DNA of 64,000 bases. Source: Pseudoxanthomonas sp. 3HH-4 (GTDB lineage Bacteria > Pseudomonadota > Gammaproteobacteria > Xanthomonadales > Xanthomonadaceae). A program made the translations under genes and the position numbers. The notes below the pieces were generated by a model that had not been told where the DNA came from, did no database searches, and saw only the letters and a program-made list of their open reading frames with translations. Of the stretch, positions 55,012 to 63,298 are shown in pieces (the first letter of the stretch is position 1; each line of letters begins with the position of its first letter). Location of the stretch: positions 1,398,983-1,462,982 of the forward strand of contig NZ_VFPB01000001.1 of NCBI RefSeq assembly GCF_006716465.1. Direction: 5' to 3'.

Positions 55012-56226
55012 CTACAGCGTCAGTCGCCCGCTGTTGGTGAGCGCATACAGGATGGCGCCGATAGCGAGCGCGCTGGTCAGTGCCACGGCCTTCCTGCCGA
55101 TCACGTAGTCGTAACCGCGCCGCCTTTGCGTGTTGGCGGGATGGGCGAGGATCGGGTCCATGATCCGGGGCAGCGTGACCAGGTACTGGTAGTTGATCAC
55201 GCACATGCCGACCAGCGTTACCGCAAGAATGGCCTGTGATCCGGTGAAGAACACGGTCGCCAGCATCAGGCAGAACAGCCACGCAGAGCCGGTCACGGTA
55301 TTGAGGGCCATGAAGCGACGCACCTGCTGGCGTTCCTGCGCGGTCTGGCAGAAGCGCGCGAGATACCACCAGGTGAAGGCGTAACCGACCAGGCCACCGA
55401 TCACGCCGCCCAGGGCACCGCCGAGGGCGGCCGGATGCTGGGTGATCTGTTCGAAGATCACGCCCAGCGAGCCACCGGCCACGCCGCCGGTGACGCCGCC
55501 GGTGGTCAGGCCGCCCGTGCCCAGCTTGCCCACCAGGCCGGTGCCGAGCACGCCGGAGCCGATGACTGTCGCTGCGCTTGCCGCTGGCATTGCGCCGACC
55601 AGGCCGCCCAGCACGATCATGGTGAAGGCTGCGCCGGGCGCCGTGGTGCGCGCGAAGTCGCTGAAGCGCTTCAGCAATTCTTCGCGTACGCAGGCGCGGG
55701 CGCGCGACAGGCGCTTGCGCACGGCGGCGTCGCTGAGTCCCAGCAACTCGGCGACCTGCTGCGAACTCTGGCCTTCGCGATAGAACAGCAGCAGCGCCTC
55801 GCGGCTGTCTTCGGGTAGGGACGAAATGATGTCGGTCGCGACGACTTCTTCTTCGGTCTGCAGCAACCGTTCGGCCGGCGTGGGGTCGGGATCGGCCGCC
55901 ATGCCGATCGCGATCTCGGCCACTTCGCCCGACATGGGGCGACCATGCTGCGCACGCAGCCAGTCGCGGGCCAGGTTGCGGGTGATCTGGCGCAGCCAAG
56001 GCAGGAAACTGGCGCTGTTCTTGAGCTTGTCGAGCTGCTGCCAGGCCCTGAGGAAGGCTTCCTGTGCGATGTCTTCACTCGCCTGCACGTCGCGGGTAAT
56101 CGCCAAGGCAATCGCGGTAACGGTGTTCTGGCACGCGTTGACGATACGGCCATAGGCGTCGTGGCTGCCGCGCGCGGCGGCGGGCAGTTCGGTCTGCAGC
56201 ATCAGGTCGAGGGCAAGGGCGTTCAT
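55012..56226 (-). CDS. ECF sigma factor fused to a C-terminal membrane domain
   Basis: This 404-residue protein has sigma region 2 (about 20-90, DIAQEAFLRAWQQLDKLK) and region 4 (about 130-185, REGQSSQQVAELLGLSDAAV). A roughly 210-residue C-terminal part follows with glycine-rich segments (GTGGLTTGGVTGGVAGG) and at least four hydrophobic helices. A sigma factor tethered to the membrane could carry its own sensor or anti-sigma. The start at 56226 gives a natural MNALALDLM; the frame extends to 56289 without support. No separate anti-sigma gene is adjacent. Confidence 0.88.
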   Translation of the reverse strand: MNALALDLMLQTELPAAARGSHDAYGRIVNACQNTVTAIALAITRDVQASEDIAQEAFLRAWQQLDKLKNSASFLPWLRQITRNLARDWLRAQHGRPMSGEVAEIAIGMAADPDPTPAERLLQTEEEVVATDIISSLPEDSREALLLFYREGQSSQQVAELLGLSDAAVRKRLSRARACVREELLKRFSDFARTTAPGAAFTMIVLGGLVGAMPAASAATVIGSGVLGTGLVGKLGTGGLTTGGVTGGVAGGSLGVIFEQITQHPAALGGALGGVIGGLVGYAFTWWYLARFCQTAQERQQVRRFMALNTVTGSAWLFCLMLATVFFTGSQAILAVTLVGMCVINYQYLVTLPRIMDPILAHPANTQRRRGYDYVIGRKAVALTSALAIGAILYALTNSGRLTL

Positions 56227-56310
56227 CGGGTCAGGGTCATCTGGGGGCCTGATGACCCTGACGGGCCGGTGAGGCAGATGTGACCGCAACCGGCACTCGA
56301 GGTGGCAGGC

Positions 56311-56808
56311 TCAACCGCCGGAGGCGGGCTGGATGCGGATGCGGTCTTCTTCCGGGACGTCATCCGCCGGTGCTGGCGCGGGCGTCTCCTGCGGTTGCGG
56401 CACAGGTGCGGACGCAGGCACGGGGCGCCGCATCCACATCACGGCCGCAGCCAGGGCGATCAGCGCCAGCAGGATCAGACGTATGCGCCAGGCCCACGAC
56501 CGCTGCGGCGCGGCGTCCGTTTCCTGATCGGTGCGGAACGTCAGCGTGGGCCCTTGGCCCGGGCGCGTGGTTTCCAGCAGGCCCGCTTCGCGCAGCAGGG
56601 CCCGGGCGCGTGGCTGGTCCTCGGCGTGGCGTACCCAAAGCGCGGGTTGAAGTTGTGCCTTCACCGGTTCGGTATAGCTGAACTGTCCGCCGCGCTTGCT
56701 GTGGTAGGAGCGGCCGTTGCTGATGAAGACGGGAATGCCCGCCTCGGCCAGCATCTTGGCCACGCCTTCGACGGTTTCGATGCGCTGGCTGGAAAAGACT
56801 TGCCGCAT
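56311..56808 (-). CDS. DUF2007-domain protein with one transmembrane helix
   Basis: The 165-residue protein has an N-terminal DUF2007 domain (residues 1-75, SSQRIETVEGVAKMLAEAGI; LWVRHAEDQPRARALL), an ACT-like putative signal-transducing fold. A transmembrane helix follows at about 107-125 and a proline-rich tail, PVPQPQETPAPAPADD. It lies 10 bp downstream of the thioesterase gene in the same direction. The cellular role is unknown. Confidence 0.82.
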   Translation of the reverse strand: MRQVFSSQRIETVEGVAKMLAEAGIPVFISNGRSYHSKRGGQFSYTEPVKAQLQPALWVRHAEDQPRARALLREAGLLETTRPGQGPTLTFRTDQETDAAPQRSWAWRIRLILLALIALAAAVMWMRRPVPASAPVPQPQETPAPAPADDVPEEDRIRIQPASGG

Positions 56809-56818
56809 GCAGGTGTCC

Positions 56819-57733
56819 TCAGTCCTTTGCCGGCACGGCCGAGGCCGCTTCAGCGTCCGGCACCACGCGGATCAGGCCTTCCTGCGCGGAACTTGCGACC
56901 AGCCGGCCCTGGCGGTCGAAGATCTGCCCGCGCGCGAGTCCGCGCGAACCACTCGCGCTGGGGCTGTCGATGGAATACAGCAGCCAATCGTCGGCGCGGA
57001 ACGGGCGGTGGAACCAAAGCGCATGATCCAGCGACGCCATCTGCACGTTCGGCTGGTAGTAGCTGATGCCATGCGGATACGTTGCAGTACCCAGCAGCTG
57101 GAAATCGGAGGCGTAGGCGAGCAGGGCGCGATGCAACTCGGGCGAGTCGCCGACCGGTTCGCTCAGGCGGAACCAGACCTGCTGGAACGGCGGGCGCTTG
57201 GGCGGGTTCAGTTCATCGCGGGGATAGACGTGGCGGAACTCGAACGGACCGCGCCGCGACATCCAGCGCTGCACTTTCGGCGGCAGGGTGGCCATCACTT
57301 CCGCGGGCACCGGCGGGGCGGTGGCGATGTCTTCCGGTTGCGGGACTTCCGGCATCGACAGTTGATGTTCCGCGCCGTCTTCCTCGGCCTGGAACGAGGC
57401 TGCGCAGAAGAAGATCACACGGCCGTGCTGGATCGCGGTGACGCGGCGCACGGAGAAGCTGCCGCCGTCGCGCGTGCGGTCAACTTCGTAGACGATCGGT
57501 GCCTCGATGTTGCCGGCACGCAGGAAGTAGGCATGCAGCGAATGCGCGCGGCGTTCGCCGCTGCTGCCATCCACAGTGGCCTGTGCGGCCGACAGCGCCT
57601 GGCCCAGCACCTGGCCACCGAAGACGTACTTGGTGCCGATGTCGCGGCTCTGGCCGCGGAACAGGTTGTCTTCCAGCCGCTCCAGCGACAGCAGTTCGAT
57701 CAGTTCGGAGACGACGGGTTCGGGGGCGGGCAC
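56819..57733 (-). CDS. tesB: Acyl-CoA thioesterase II (TesB)
   Basis: The 304-residue double-hotdog thioesterase hydrolyses acyl-CoAs. Features are the first-hotdog GGQVLGQALSAA and HSLHAYFLRAG, and the second-hotdog MASLDHALWFHRPFRADDW, which carries the catalytic aspartate region, and YSIDSPSASGSRGLARGQIF. The GTG start at 57733 (VPAPEPVVSELIELLSLE) gives the family length. The longer frame to 57841 would translate the palindromic repeat and is rejected. Confidence 0.94.
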   Translation of the reverse strand: MPAPEPVVSELIELLSLERLEDNLFRGQSRDIGTKYVFGGQVLGQALSAAQATVDGSSGERRAHSLHAYFLRAGNIEAPIVYEVDRTRDGGSFSVRRVTAIQHGRVIFFCAASFQAEEDGAEHQLSMPEVPQPEDIATAPPVPAEVMATLPPKVQRWMSRRGPFEFRHVYPRDELNPPKRPPFQQVWFRLSEPVGDSPELHRALLAYASDFQLLGTATYPHGISYYQPNVQMASLDHALWFHRPFRADDWLLYSIDSPSASGSRGLARGQIFDRQGRLVASSAQEGLIRVVPDAEAASAVPAKD

Positions 57734-57798
57734 GGCAGGGCCTGTTCGATGCAGTGGCGGCGGATTATACCGGGCCGTCCGTGATCGGCCTGCCCCTT

Positions 57799-57959
57799 GT
57801 AGGAGCGACGTCAGTCGCGACCGCACGCTCGAATGCGGCATGGAACATTGATCGAAGGGGATGGAGTTTTCGCATCGAACCGCTTGTCGGCGCTGATCCG
57901 CGTCAAGCCGTGGCTGACAGACGCTTCGGACGCGCGGTCGCGACTGACGTCGCTCCTAC
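57799..57959. repeat. Inverted pair of GTAG-headed palindromes (GTAGGAGCGACGT type)
   Basis: GTAGGAGCGACGTCAGTCGC at 57799 is mirrored by GCGACTGACGTCGCTCCTAC ending at 57959, about 110 bp apart. The arms are identical to the 32422 pair. The right GTAG, read on the minus strand, contains the TAG stop of the AmiD-like gene. Confidence 0.9.
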
Positions 57960-58546
57960 AGGGATCCGGAGCTCTGGGGCACCAGGCGCTCCAGCGGGGT
58001 GGCGCGCAGCACGGCATTCCATGGGAACAGCGGACCCGGATCCATCTTGCGCGGCACGGTGACGGTGGGATCGTCGCTGGCGGGCTCGTGCGCGGTGTCC
58101 AGGTCCTCATGGCCGGCGATATAACGCAGCGAAGGCAACTCCTGCCGCAGGTGGTCCAGCAGCATGGTCAGCGCATCGATCTGTGCGGTGGTGTAGGGCT
58201 CTTCCATCTTCTGGCTGCCGACGGTCAGCCAATCCGGGTAGCGGCCGGTGTTCACCAGCTCGATGCCGACCGAGCGCGGGTTGTAGCCGCGCACATGGTG
58301 GGCGACGCGTTCCGGCCGTACGTAGACGTGCACGCTGCCGTCCCGGTCGATGTAGTAATGGCCGCTGTTGCCGGTACCGGAGGCATGCAGGATGCGCTCA
58401 CCGTAGTGCCGTGCCATCGTCAGGTCGGGCAATTCCGTGCAGTGGATGACGACCAGGTCGATCTGCTGCAGTGGGCGGGCCTCCAGCTTGACCTCGTACG
58501 GCAGCGGGTCCAGTCGGGGGGCGAAGACGGGCAGGTCGGCGCTCAT
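57956..58546 (-). CDS. N-acetylmuramoyl-L-alanine amidase (AmiD/AmpD-like)
   Basis: The 196-residue amidase_2 protein has zinc ligands H35 (VVIHCTE), a histidine in IAGHEDLD near 145 and an aspartate in MDPGPLFPW near 168. It cleaves the bond between MurNAc and the stem peptide. There is no signal peptide, so it is more likely a cytosolic AmpD-type recycling enzyme than the AmiD lipoprotein. The sequence YYIDRDGSVHVYVRP is the conserved core strand. The stop codon lies in a palindromic repeat. Confidence 0.9.
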   Translation of the reverse strand: MSADLPVFAPRLDPLPYEVKLEARPLQQIDLVVIHCTELPDLTMARHYGERILHASGTGNSGHYYIDRDGSVHVYVRPERVAHHVRGYNPRSVGIELVNTGRYPDWLTVGSQKMEEPYTTAQIDALTMLLDHLRQELPSLRYIAGHEDLDTAHEPASDDPTVTVPRKMDPGPLFPWNAVLRATPLERLVPQSSGSL

Positions 58547-58622
58547 GCCTCGATGCTATCAGGCGGGGCGGGGAACAGGCCGGTCCGGTAAACTGGCGAC
58601 CTTTCCGCCGCGCGGGTTCCCC

Positions 58623-59114
58623 ATGCCGCTCAATCCCGAATCCCCGCTGGCCAAACTGATGGCCACCCTGCCGCGTGCCGGCAAGGTGGAATGGATCGGC
58701 CTGCGGCCGGCACGCGATGAGGTCATGGTCGCCACCGAGGCCGTCGAAGCCGTCACCGGCGGCGGGCTGGTCGGTGACCGCTACAAAGGGGGCAGCGGCA
58801 AGCGCGGCATCACCCTGATCCAGGCCGAGCACCTGCCGGTGATCGCGGCGCTGGCGCAGCGTACGGACCTGCAGGCGGCGCTGCTTCGCCGCAACGTGGT
58901 GGTGTCGGGCATTCCGCTGATCGCATTGAAGGAACGCCGCTTCCGCATCGGCACCGCCGTGTTCGAGGGCACCGAGGAGTGCGATCCGTGCTCGCGGATG
59001 GAGGACGCGCTGGGTCCCGGTGGCTACAACGCGATGCGCTCCCATGGTGGCCTGTGCGCGCGCATCGTCGAAGGCGGCACGTTCCGCATCGGTGACGCGG
59101 TGGAAGCGCTCTGA
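58623..59114 (+). CDS. MOSC-domain protein
   Basis: The 163-residue protein has a MOSC domain with GGGLVGDRYKGG and EECDPCSRMEDALGPGGYNAM, the latter holding the conserved cysteine of molybdenum-cofactor sulfurase C-terminal (YiiM-like) domains. It may carry sulfur or bind a cofactor in reduction of N-hydroxylated compounds; the exact role is unknown. The stop overlaps the next ATG by one base. Confidence 0.9.
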   Translation: MPLNPESPLAKLMATLPRAGKVEWIGLRPARDEVMVATEAVEAVTGGGLVGDRYKGGSGKRGITLIQAEHLPVIAALAQRTDLQAALLRRNVVVSGIPLIALKERRFRIGTAVFEGTEECDPCSRMEDALGPGGYNAMRSHGGLCARIVEGGTFRIGDAVEAL

Positions 59115-59638
59115 TGCGCGGCCACTGCATCCTGTCGCACGGGTTCGAAAGCGGCCCCGACGCCACCAAGGTCACCGCGCTGGCGGATGTCGCCGAACGC
59201 CTGGGATGGAGCCACGAGCGTCCCGATTACACCGATCTGGACGCGCGGCGCGATGTCAGTTCGCTGGGCGATGTGGTCGCACGGCTGTATCGCCTGCGCG
59301 GCTTGGCACAGGCGGCGGCAGCGCGCGGCCCCGTGGTGCTGGCCGGTTCCAGCCTGGGCGCCTACATCGCTGGCCGCATCTCGTTGGAGGTGCCGGTGCG
59401 CGGCTTGTTCCTGATGGCGCCGCCGATCAACATGGGCCCGCTGCCGGAACTTGACGCCGCGGTGGTGCCGGTTTCCATCGTCCACGGATGGGATGACGAA
59501 CTGATTCCCGCGCAAGCCGTGACCGACTGGGCGCATGCGCGCCGCGCACGCCTGCTGCTGGTCAATGACGGGCATCGACTCTCCGACCATGTCGACGCTG
59601 CGGCGGAGGCGTTCGGGCAGTTGCTCGCGGGTCTTTGA
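59114..59638 (+). CDS. Small alpha/beta hydrolase (YcfP-like)
   Basis: The 174-residue hydrolase has HGFESGPDATK at the oxyanion region, nucleophile motif GSSLGAYIAG (serine near residue 79), aspartate in GWDDELIP near 124 and histidine in NDGHRLSD near 152. This complete triad in a minimal fold is typical of the UPF0227/YcfP-like esterase group. It is translationally coupled to the MOSC gene. A dispersed repeat follows its stop. Confidence 0.9.
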   Translation: MRGHCILSHGFESGPDATKVTALADVAERLGWSHERPDYTDLDARRDVSSLGDVVARLYRLRGLAQAAAARGPVVLAGSSLGAYIAGRISLEVPVRGLFLMAPPINMGPLPELDAAVVPVSIVHGWDDELIPAQAVTDWAHARRARLLLVNDGHRLSDHVDAAAEAFGQLLAGL

Positions 59639-59648
59639 CTTCCTTTGC

Positions 59649-59772
59649 CGTCATTCCGGCGCAGGCCGGGATTTCAACCGCCGAACGACGGGTCATCCAT
59701 GTTGCTTCGCGCTGTCACTGCCAAGATCAGAAGCAAAATAAAGATGGATCCCCGCTTTCGCGGGGATGACGA
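59649..59772. repeat. Inverted-terminal repeat element (CGTCATTCC type)
   Basis: CGTCATTCCGGCGCAGGCCGG at the left is partly mirrored by CCCCGCTTTCGCGGGGATGACG at the right, with about 80 bp between. This resembles the CGTCATTCC-ended dispersed repeats of many beta- and gammaproteobacteria. The right terminal hairpin (CCCCGCtttcGCGGGG) is strong and ends about 25 bp before the rlmKL start. Confidence 0.7.
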
Positions 59773-59795
59773 CGTTCAATATCCGAGGTTCCGTT

Positions 59796-61931
59796 GTGAA
59801 ATTCTTCATCTCCTGCGCCAAGGGCCTGGAATACCTGCTCACCGATGAGTTGCTTGCACTCGGCGTGCCCAAGGCCACTGCCACCGTGGCCGGCGTCAAT
59901 GCAGACGGCGAGCCCGTGGATGCGCAGCGCGTCGTGCTGTGGTCGCGCCTGGCCAGCCGCGTGCTGTGGCCGATCGCCGAGTTCGAGTGCCTCGACGAGC
60001 AGGCGCTGTATGACGGCGTGATGGCGATCGCGTGGGAGCAGCACACGCGGCCTGAGCTGACGCTGGCGGTGGATGCGCATGTCTCTGGCGAGGCCATCAC
60101 CCATGCGCGCTATGCCGCGCAGCGCGTCAAGGATGCCGTGGTCGACCGGCTGCGCCAGCAGGGGCTGGAACGGCCCTCGGTGGACGTGGAGCAGCCCGAC
60201 GTGCGCATCAACCTGTCGCTGCGCAAGGGGCGCGCGACCATCTCCATCGATCTGGGTGGTGGGCCGATGCATCGTCGCGGCTGGCGGCAGGCGCAGAACG
60301 AGGCGCCGTTGAAGGAAAATCTCGCGGCCGCCGTACTGGTGCGCGGCGGCTGGCCGGCGCTGTACCACGAAGGCGGCGCACTGCTGGACCCGATGTGCGG
60401 CAGCGGCACCCTGCTGATCGAGGGCGCGCTGATGGCCGCCGACGTCGCACCCGGCCTGCAACGGCACGGCAACGCGTTGCCGTCGCGCTGGCTCGGCTTC
60501 GACGTAGCGTCATGGCGAGCATTGTTCGCCGAGGCGGTACAGCGCGAAACGGAAGGACGCAAGGCGCTGCGTCCGGTGTTCTTCGGCAGCGATATCGACG
60601 GTGGCGCAATCCGCGCCGCGCGCGACAACGCGGTGCTGGCCGGTCTGGCGGGGCAGCTGCATTTCGACGCGCGTGACGTAGTACAACTGCCCGCAAGCGA
60701 AGAGCCGCGTGGCCTGGTGGTCTGCAATCCGCCCTACGACGAACGCCTCGCTGCGGATGCCGACCTTTACCGTGCGCTGGGCGATGCCCTGCAGAGGGCG
60801 GTACCACAGTGGCGGGCCAGCCTGCTGTGCGGCAACGCCGACCTCGGCTACGCCACTGGCCTGCGCGCAGCGAAGAAGTACCAACTTTTCAACGGCGCCA
60901 TCGAGTGCGCGCTGATCGTCTGCGACCCGGTCGCGGTGCCCGCGCGCGAGCCGCGTGAAGCGAAGCCGCTGTCTGAGGGCGCACAGATGGTCGCCAACCG
61001 CCTGCGCAAGAACCTGAAGAAGTTCAAGAGCTGGCGCGCCCGCGAAGATGTCACCTGCTACCGCGCCTACGACGCCGACCTGCCCGAGTACGCAGCGGCC
61101 ATCGATGTCTACGTGGAGGAAGGAGGACTGGGTCGCACCTTCCTGCACGTGCAGGAATACGCCGCACCTGCCACCATCCCCGAGCATGACGTGCGCCGCC
61201 GCTTCAGCGAGTTGCTGGCGGCCACGCGCGAAGTGTTCGGCGTGCCGCAGGAGCAGATCGCGGTGAAGTCGCGCGAACGCGGCAAGGGCGGCGCCAAGTA
61301 CGGCCGCATGCAGCAGCGGGACGAGTTCATCGTCGTGCGCGAGTCCGGTGCGCTGCTGCGGGTCAACCTGTTCGATTACCTCGACACCGGCCTGTTCCTC
61401 GACCATCGCCCACTGCGATGGCGCATGGCGCAGGAAGCGCGCGGCAAGCGCTTCCTCAACCTGTTCTGCTACACGGGCGTGGCCAGCGTGCAGGCGGCGG
61501 TGGCCGGCGCGACGAGTACGACCAGCGTGGACCTGTCGGCCACCTACCTGCAGTGGTGCGCGGACAACCTGGCGGAGAATGGCCTGGGTGGCGCGAAGCA
61601 CCGCCTGGTGCAGGCCGATGCCGTGCGCTGGCTGGAAGCCGAGCAGGCCGAGTACGACCTGGTCTTCTGCGATCCGCCGACGTTCTCGAACTCCGCGCGC
61701 GCCGACGATTTCGACGTGCAGAAGGAGCACGTCCGTTTGCTGCGTGCGGCAGTCGCTCGCCTGGCACCGGGCGGGGTACTGTATTTCAGCAACAACTTCC
61801 GCCGGTTCAAGCTGGACGAGGACGCGGTGGCCGAGTTCGCGCGCTGCGAGGACATCAGCGCGAAAACCATCCCGCCGGATTTCGAGCGCAACGCCCGCAT
61901 CCATCGCGCGTGGCGGCTGACACGGGCGTAA
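59796..61931 (+). CDS. rlmL: Bifunctional 23S rRNA methyltransferase RlmKL
   Basis: The 711-residue fused enzyme methylates G2445 (N2, RlmL half) and G2069 (N7, RlmK half) of 23S rRNA. It has an N-terminal THUMP domain, a first methyltransferase with [12 protein letters not shown] and [11 protein letters not shown], and a second with [16 protein letters not shown] and [14 protein letters not shown]. The GTG start at 59796 with GAGG upstream yields the canonical [14 protein letters not shown]; the in-frame ATG at 59766 lies inside repeat DNA. Confidence 0.97.
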   Translation: MKFFISCAKGLEYLLTDELLALGVPKATATVAGVNADGEPVDAQRVVLWSRLASRVLWPIAEFECLDEQALYDGVMAIAWEQHTRPELTLAVDAHVSGEAITHARYAAQRVKDAVVDRLRQQGLERPSVDVEQPDVRINLSLRKGRATISIDLGGGPMHRRGWRQAQNEAPLKENLAAAVLVRGGWPALYHEGGALLDPMCGSGTLLIEGALMAADVAPGLQRHGNALPSRWLGFDVASWRALFAEAVQRETEGRKALRPVFFGSDIDGGAIRAARDNAVLAGLAGQLHFDARDVVQLPASEEPRGLVVCNPPYDERLAADADLYRALGDALQRAVPQWRASLLCGNADLGYATGLRAAKKYQLFNGAIECALIVCDPVAVPAREPREAKPLSEGAQMVANRLRKNLKKFKSWRAREDVTCYRAYDADLPEYAAAIDVYVEEGGLGRTFLHVQEYAAPATIPEHDVRRRFSELLAATREVFGVPQEQIAVKSRERGKGGAKYGRMQQRDEFIVVRESGALLRVNLFDYLDTGLFLDHRPLRWRMAQEARGKRFLNLFCYTGVASVQAAVAGATSTTSVDLSATYLQWCADNLAENGLGGAKHRLVQADAVRWLEAEQAEYDLVFCDPPTFSNSARADDFDVQKEHVRLLRAAVARLAPGGVLYFSNNFRRFKLDEDAVAEFARCEDISAKTIPPDFERNARIHRAWRLTRA

Positions 61932-61937
61932 GCGGCC

Positions 61938-62783
61938 TCAACCTACGATGAGGACGAAGTCGCCGCGCTGGGACGCCATCGACATGGCCAGCGTGCTCCG
62001 GCTGGAGGCCAGGTCGGCGGCGGAGAGCGCCGTGCTCGGGGGGTGTGCGCGGTAGCTGGCGTCCTCGGCGAGGGTGTCGCGGACCACGTAGCCCATCAGC
62101 ACGTTGACCAGTTCGCCGAGTGCATCGATGGCGAGTTCTTCGTCGCATTCCTCCGGCGGGATCGACAGCAGCGAGCAGGCCATGGCCCGGGCGGTTGCGC
62201 GACTGCAGCCCACGCCCACGAGCAGGGATTCGGAGCCGGCGTCGATGCGCACGTGCGCGGTGACGTCGCAGGCCTCCAGCGCGGCATCGTCCGCGATGCC
62301 CGATGCCTGGCACTGGCTGCCGGCCAGGCGCGGGAACAGGCGATTGCAGACCCGGATCGTGCTGGTGGCCATGTTGGCCAGCGTGTGGCCGGCAATGCCC
62401 AGCGCCAGCGCATGGTTGGCCTCGTCGAGGTCGCGACGATGCGCGACCAGTTCTGCGTCGAGCACTTCCGCGCTCACTGCGCCCTGTTCGACCAGGATCT
62501 GGCCGAACAGCTTGCGGCCCTTCTTCTGCGCGGTCAGCAGCACATCGAGCTGCCCGGCATCCAGCAGCCCCATTTCCAGCGCGATGTCGCCGAAGCGACG
62601 GTCTTCGGCGCGCTGGCGCTCGTTGATGCGGCGGGCCTGCGCGGCATCCAGCATGCGATGGTGGACGGCAAGCTCGCCGAGAAGGGGATTGGAGGCACGC
62701 TGCGCATCGAGCGCGGCGAGGAGTTGTGCGGAGGTGATGGTGCCGCGTTCCAGCAGGAACTGGCCCAGGAATTTCGCTGCCAT
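61938..62783 (-). CDS. CheX-like protein with N-terminal repeated GspE-N/MshEN-like motifs
   Basis: The 281-residue protein has four helical motifs in its first 120 residues, each a variant of LGQFLLERGTITSAQLLAAL (also LLGELAVHHRMLDAAQ, FGDIALEMGLLDAGQLDVLL, LFGQILVEQGAVSAEVL). These resemble the N-terminal module of type II/IV secretion ATPases, which can bind cyclic di-GMP. The rest (about 130-281) resembles CheX phosphatases, with ECDEELAIDALGELVNVLMG. A CheY-like gene is 43 bp upstream on the same strand, so a phosphatase-receiver pair is likely. Confidence 0.75.
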   Translation of the reverse strand: MAAKFLGQFLLERGTITSAQLLAALDAQRASNPLLGELAVHHRMLDAAQARRINERQRAEDRRFGDIALEMGLLDAGQLDVLLTAQKKGRKLFGQILVEQGAVSAEVLDAELVAHRRDLDEANHALALGIAGHTLANMATSTIRVCNRLFPRLAGSQCQASGIADDAALEACDVTAHVRIDAGSESLLVGVGCSRATARAMACSLLSIPPEECDEELAIDALGELVNVLMGYVVRDTLAEDASYRAHPPSTALSAADLASSRSTLAMSMASQRGDFVLIVG

Positions 62784-62826
62784 GGTGTCGTCTCGTGCGG
62801 AGGTGAAGGAAGGACGTGCGTGGCGG

Positions 62827-63195
62827 TCAGGCGACCGCTTCGTGCAACACGCGATCCATCACTTCGGGATCGATGGGCTTCTGCAGGTACGACTTGGCGC
62901 CCAGCATCAGACATTCCTCGATGTCGCTCTGTGCGCCGAGCGAGCTGAGGATCACCACGCGCGCACCCGGGTCCTGCGCCAGGATCCGGCCCAGTGCCTG
63001 CTTGCCGTCGCATTCGGGCATTACCAGGTCCATCAACACCACGTCTGGCTTCAGTGCCAGGTACTGGCTGACGGCTTCAAGGCCGTTGCCGGCTTCGCCC
63101 ACCACATGGAAGCCGCAGTCGTCGAGCTGGCGCGCCGCCAGCATGCGCAGTGCGCGCGAATCATCGCAAAGCAGAACCGTCGGACGTGACGTCAT
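62827..63195 (-). CDS. Single-domain CheY-like response regulator
   Basis: The 122-residue receiver has acidic pocket D11/D12, phospho-acceptor D56 (VVLMDLVMP), a conserved serine in VVILSSLG and a lysine in SYLQKPI. There is no output domain, so it works through protein partners. The start at 63195 (MTSRPTVLLCDDSRALR) is the natural one. It lies directly ahead of the CheX-like gene. Confidence 0.93.
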   Translation of the reverse strand: MTSRPTVLLCDDSRALRMLAARQLDDCGFHVVGEAGNGLEAVSQYLALKPDVVLMDLVMPECDGKQALGRILAQDPGARVVILSSLGAQSDIEECLMLGAKSYLQKPIDPEVMDRVLHEAVA

Positions 63196-63298
63196 TTCAA
63201 GGATCCCCCTGTGGATCGTGTAGGCCGCGCGCGGATGCGACGCGGGGCGACATGTAGGCCATATCGGCCGATCCGGGGAGTTCTTGAGCGAGCGGGCC

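Noticed and set aside
57734..57841. N-terminal extension of TesB
   Set aside because: The extra codons translate a GTAG repeat arm and unrelated DNA; the GTG at 57733 gives the family length.
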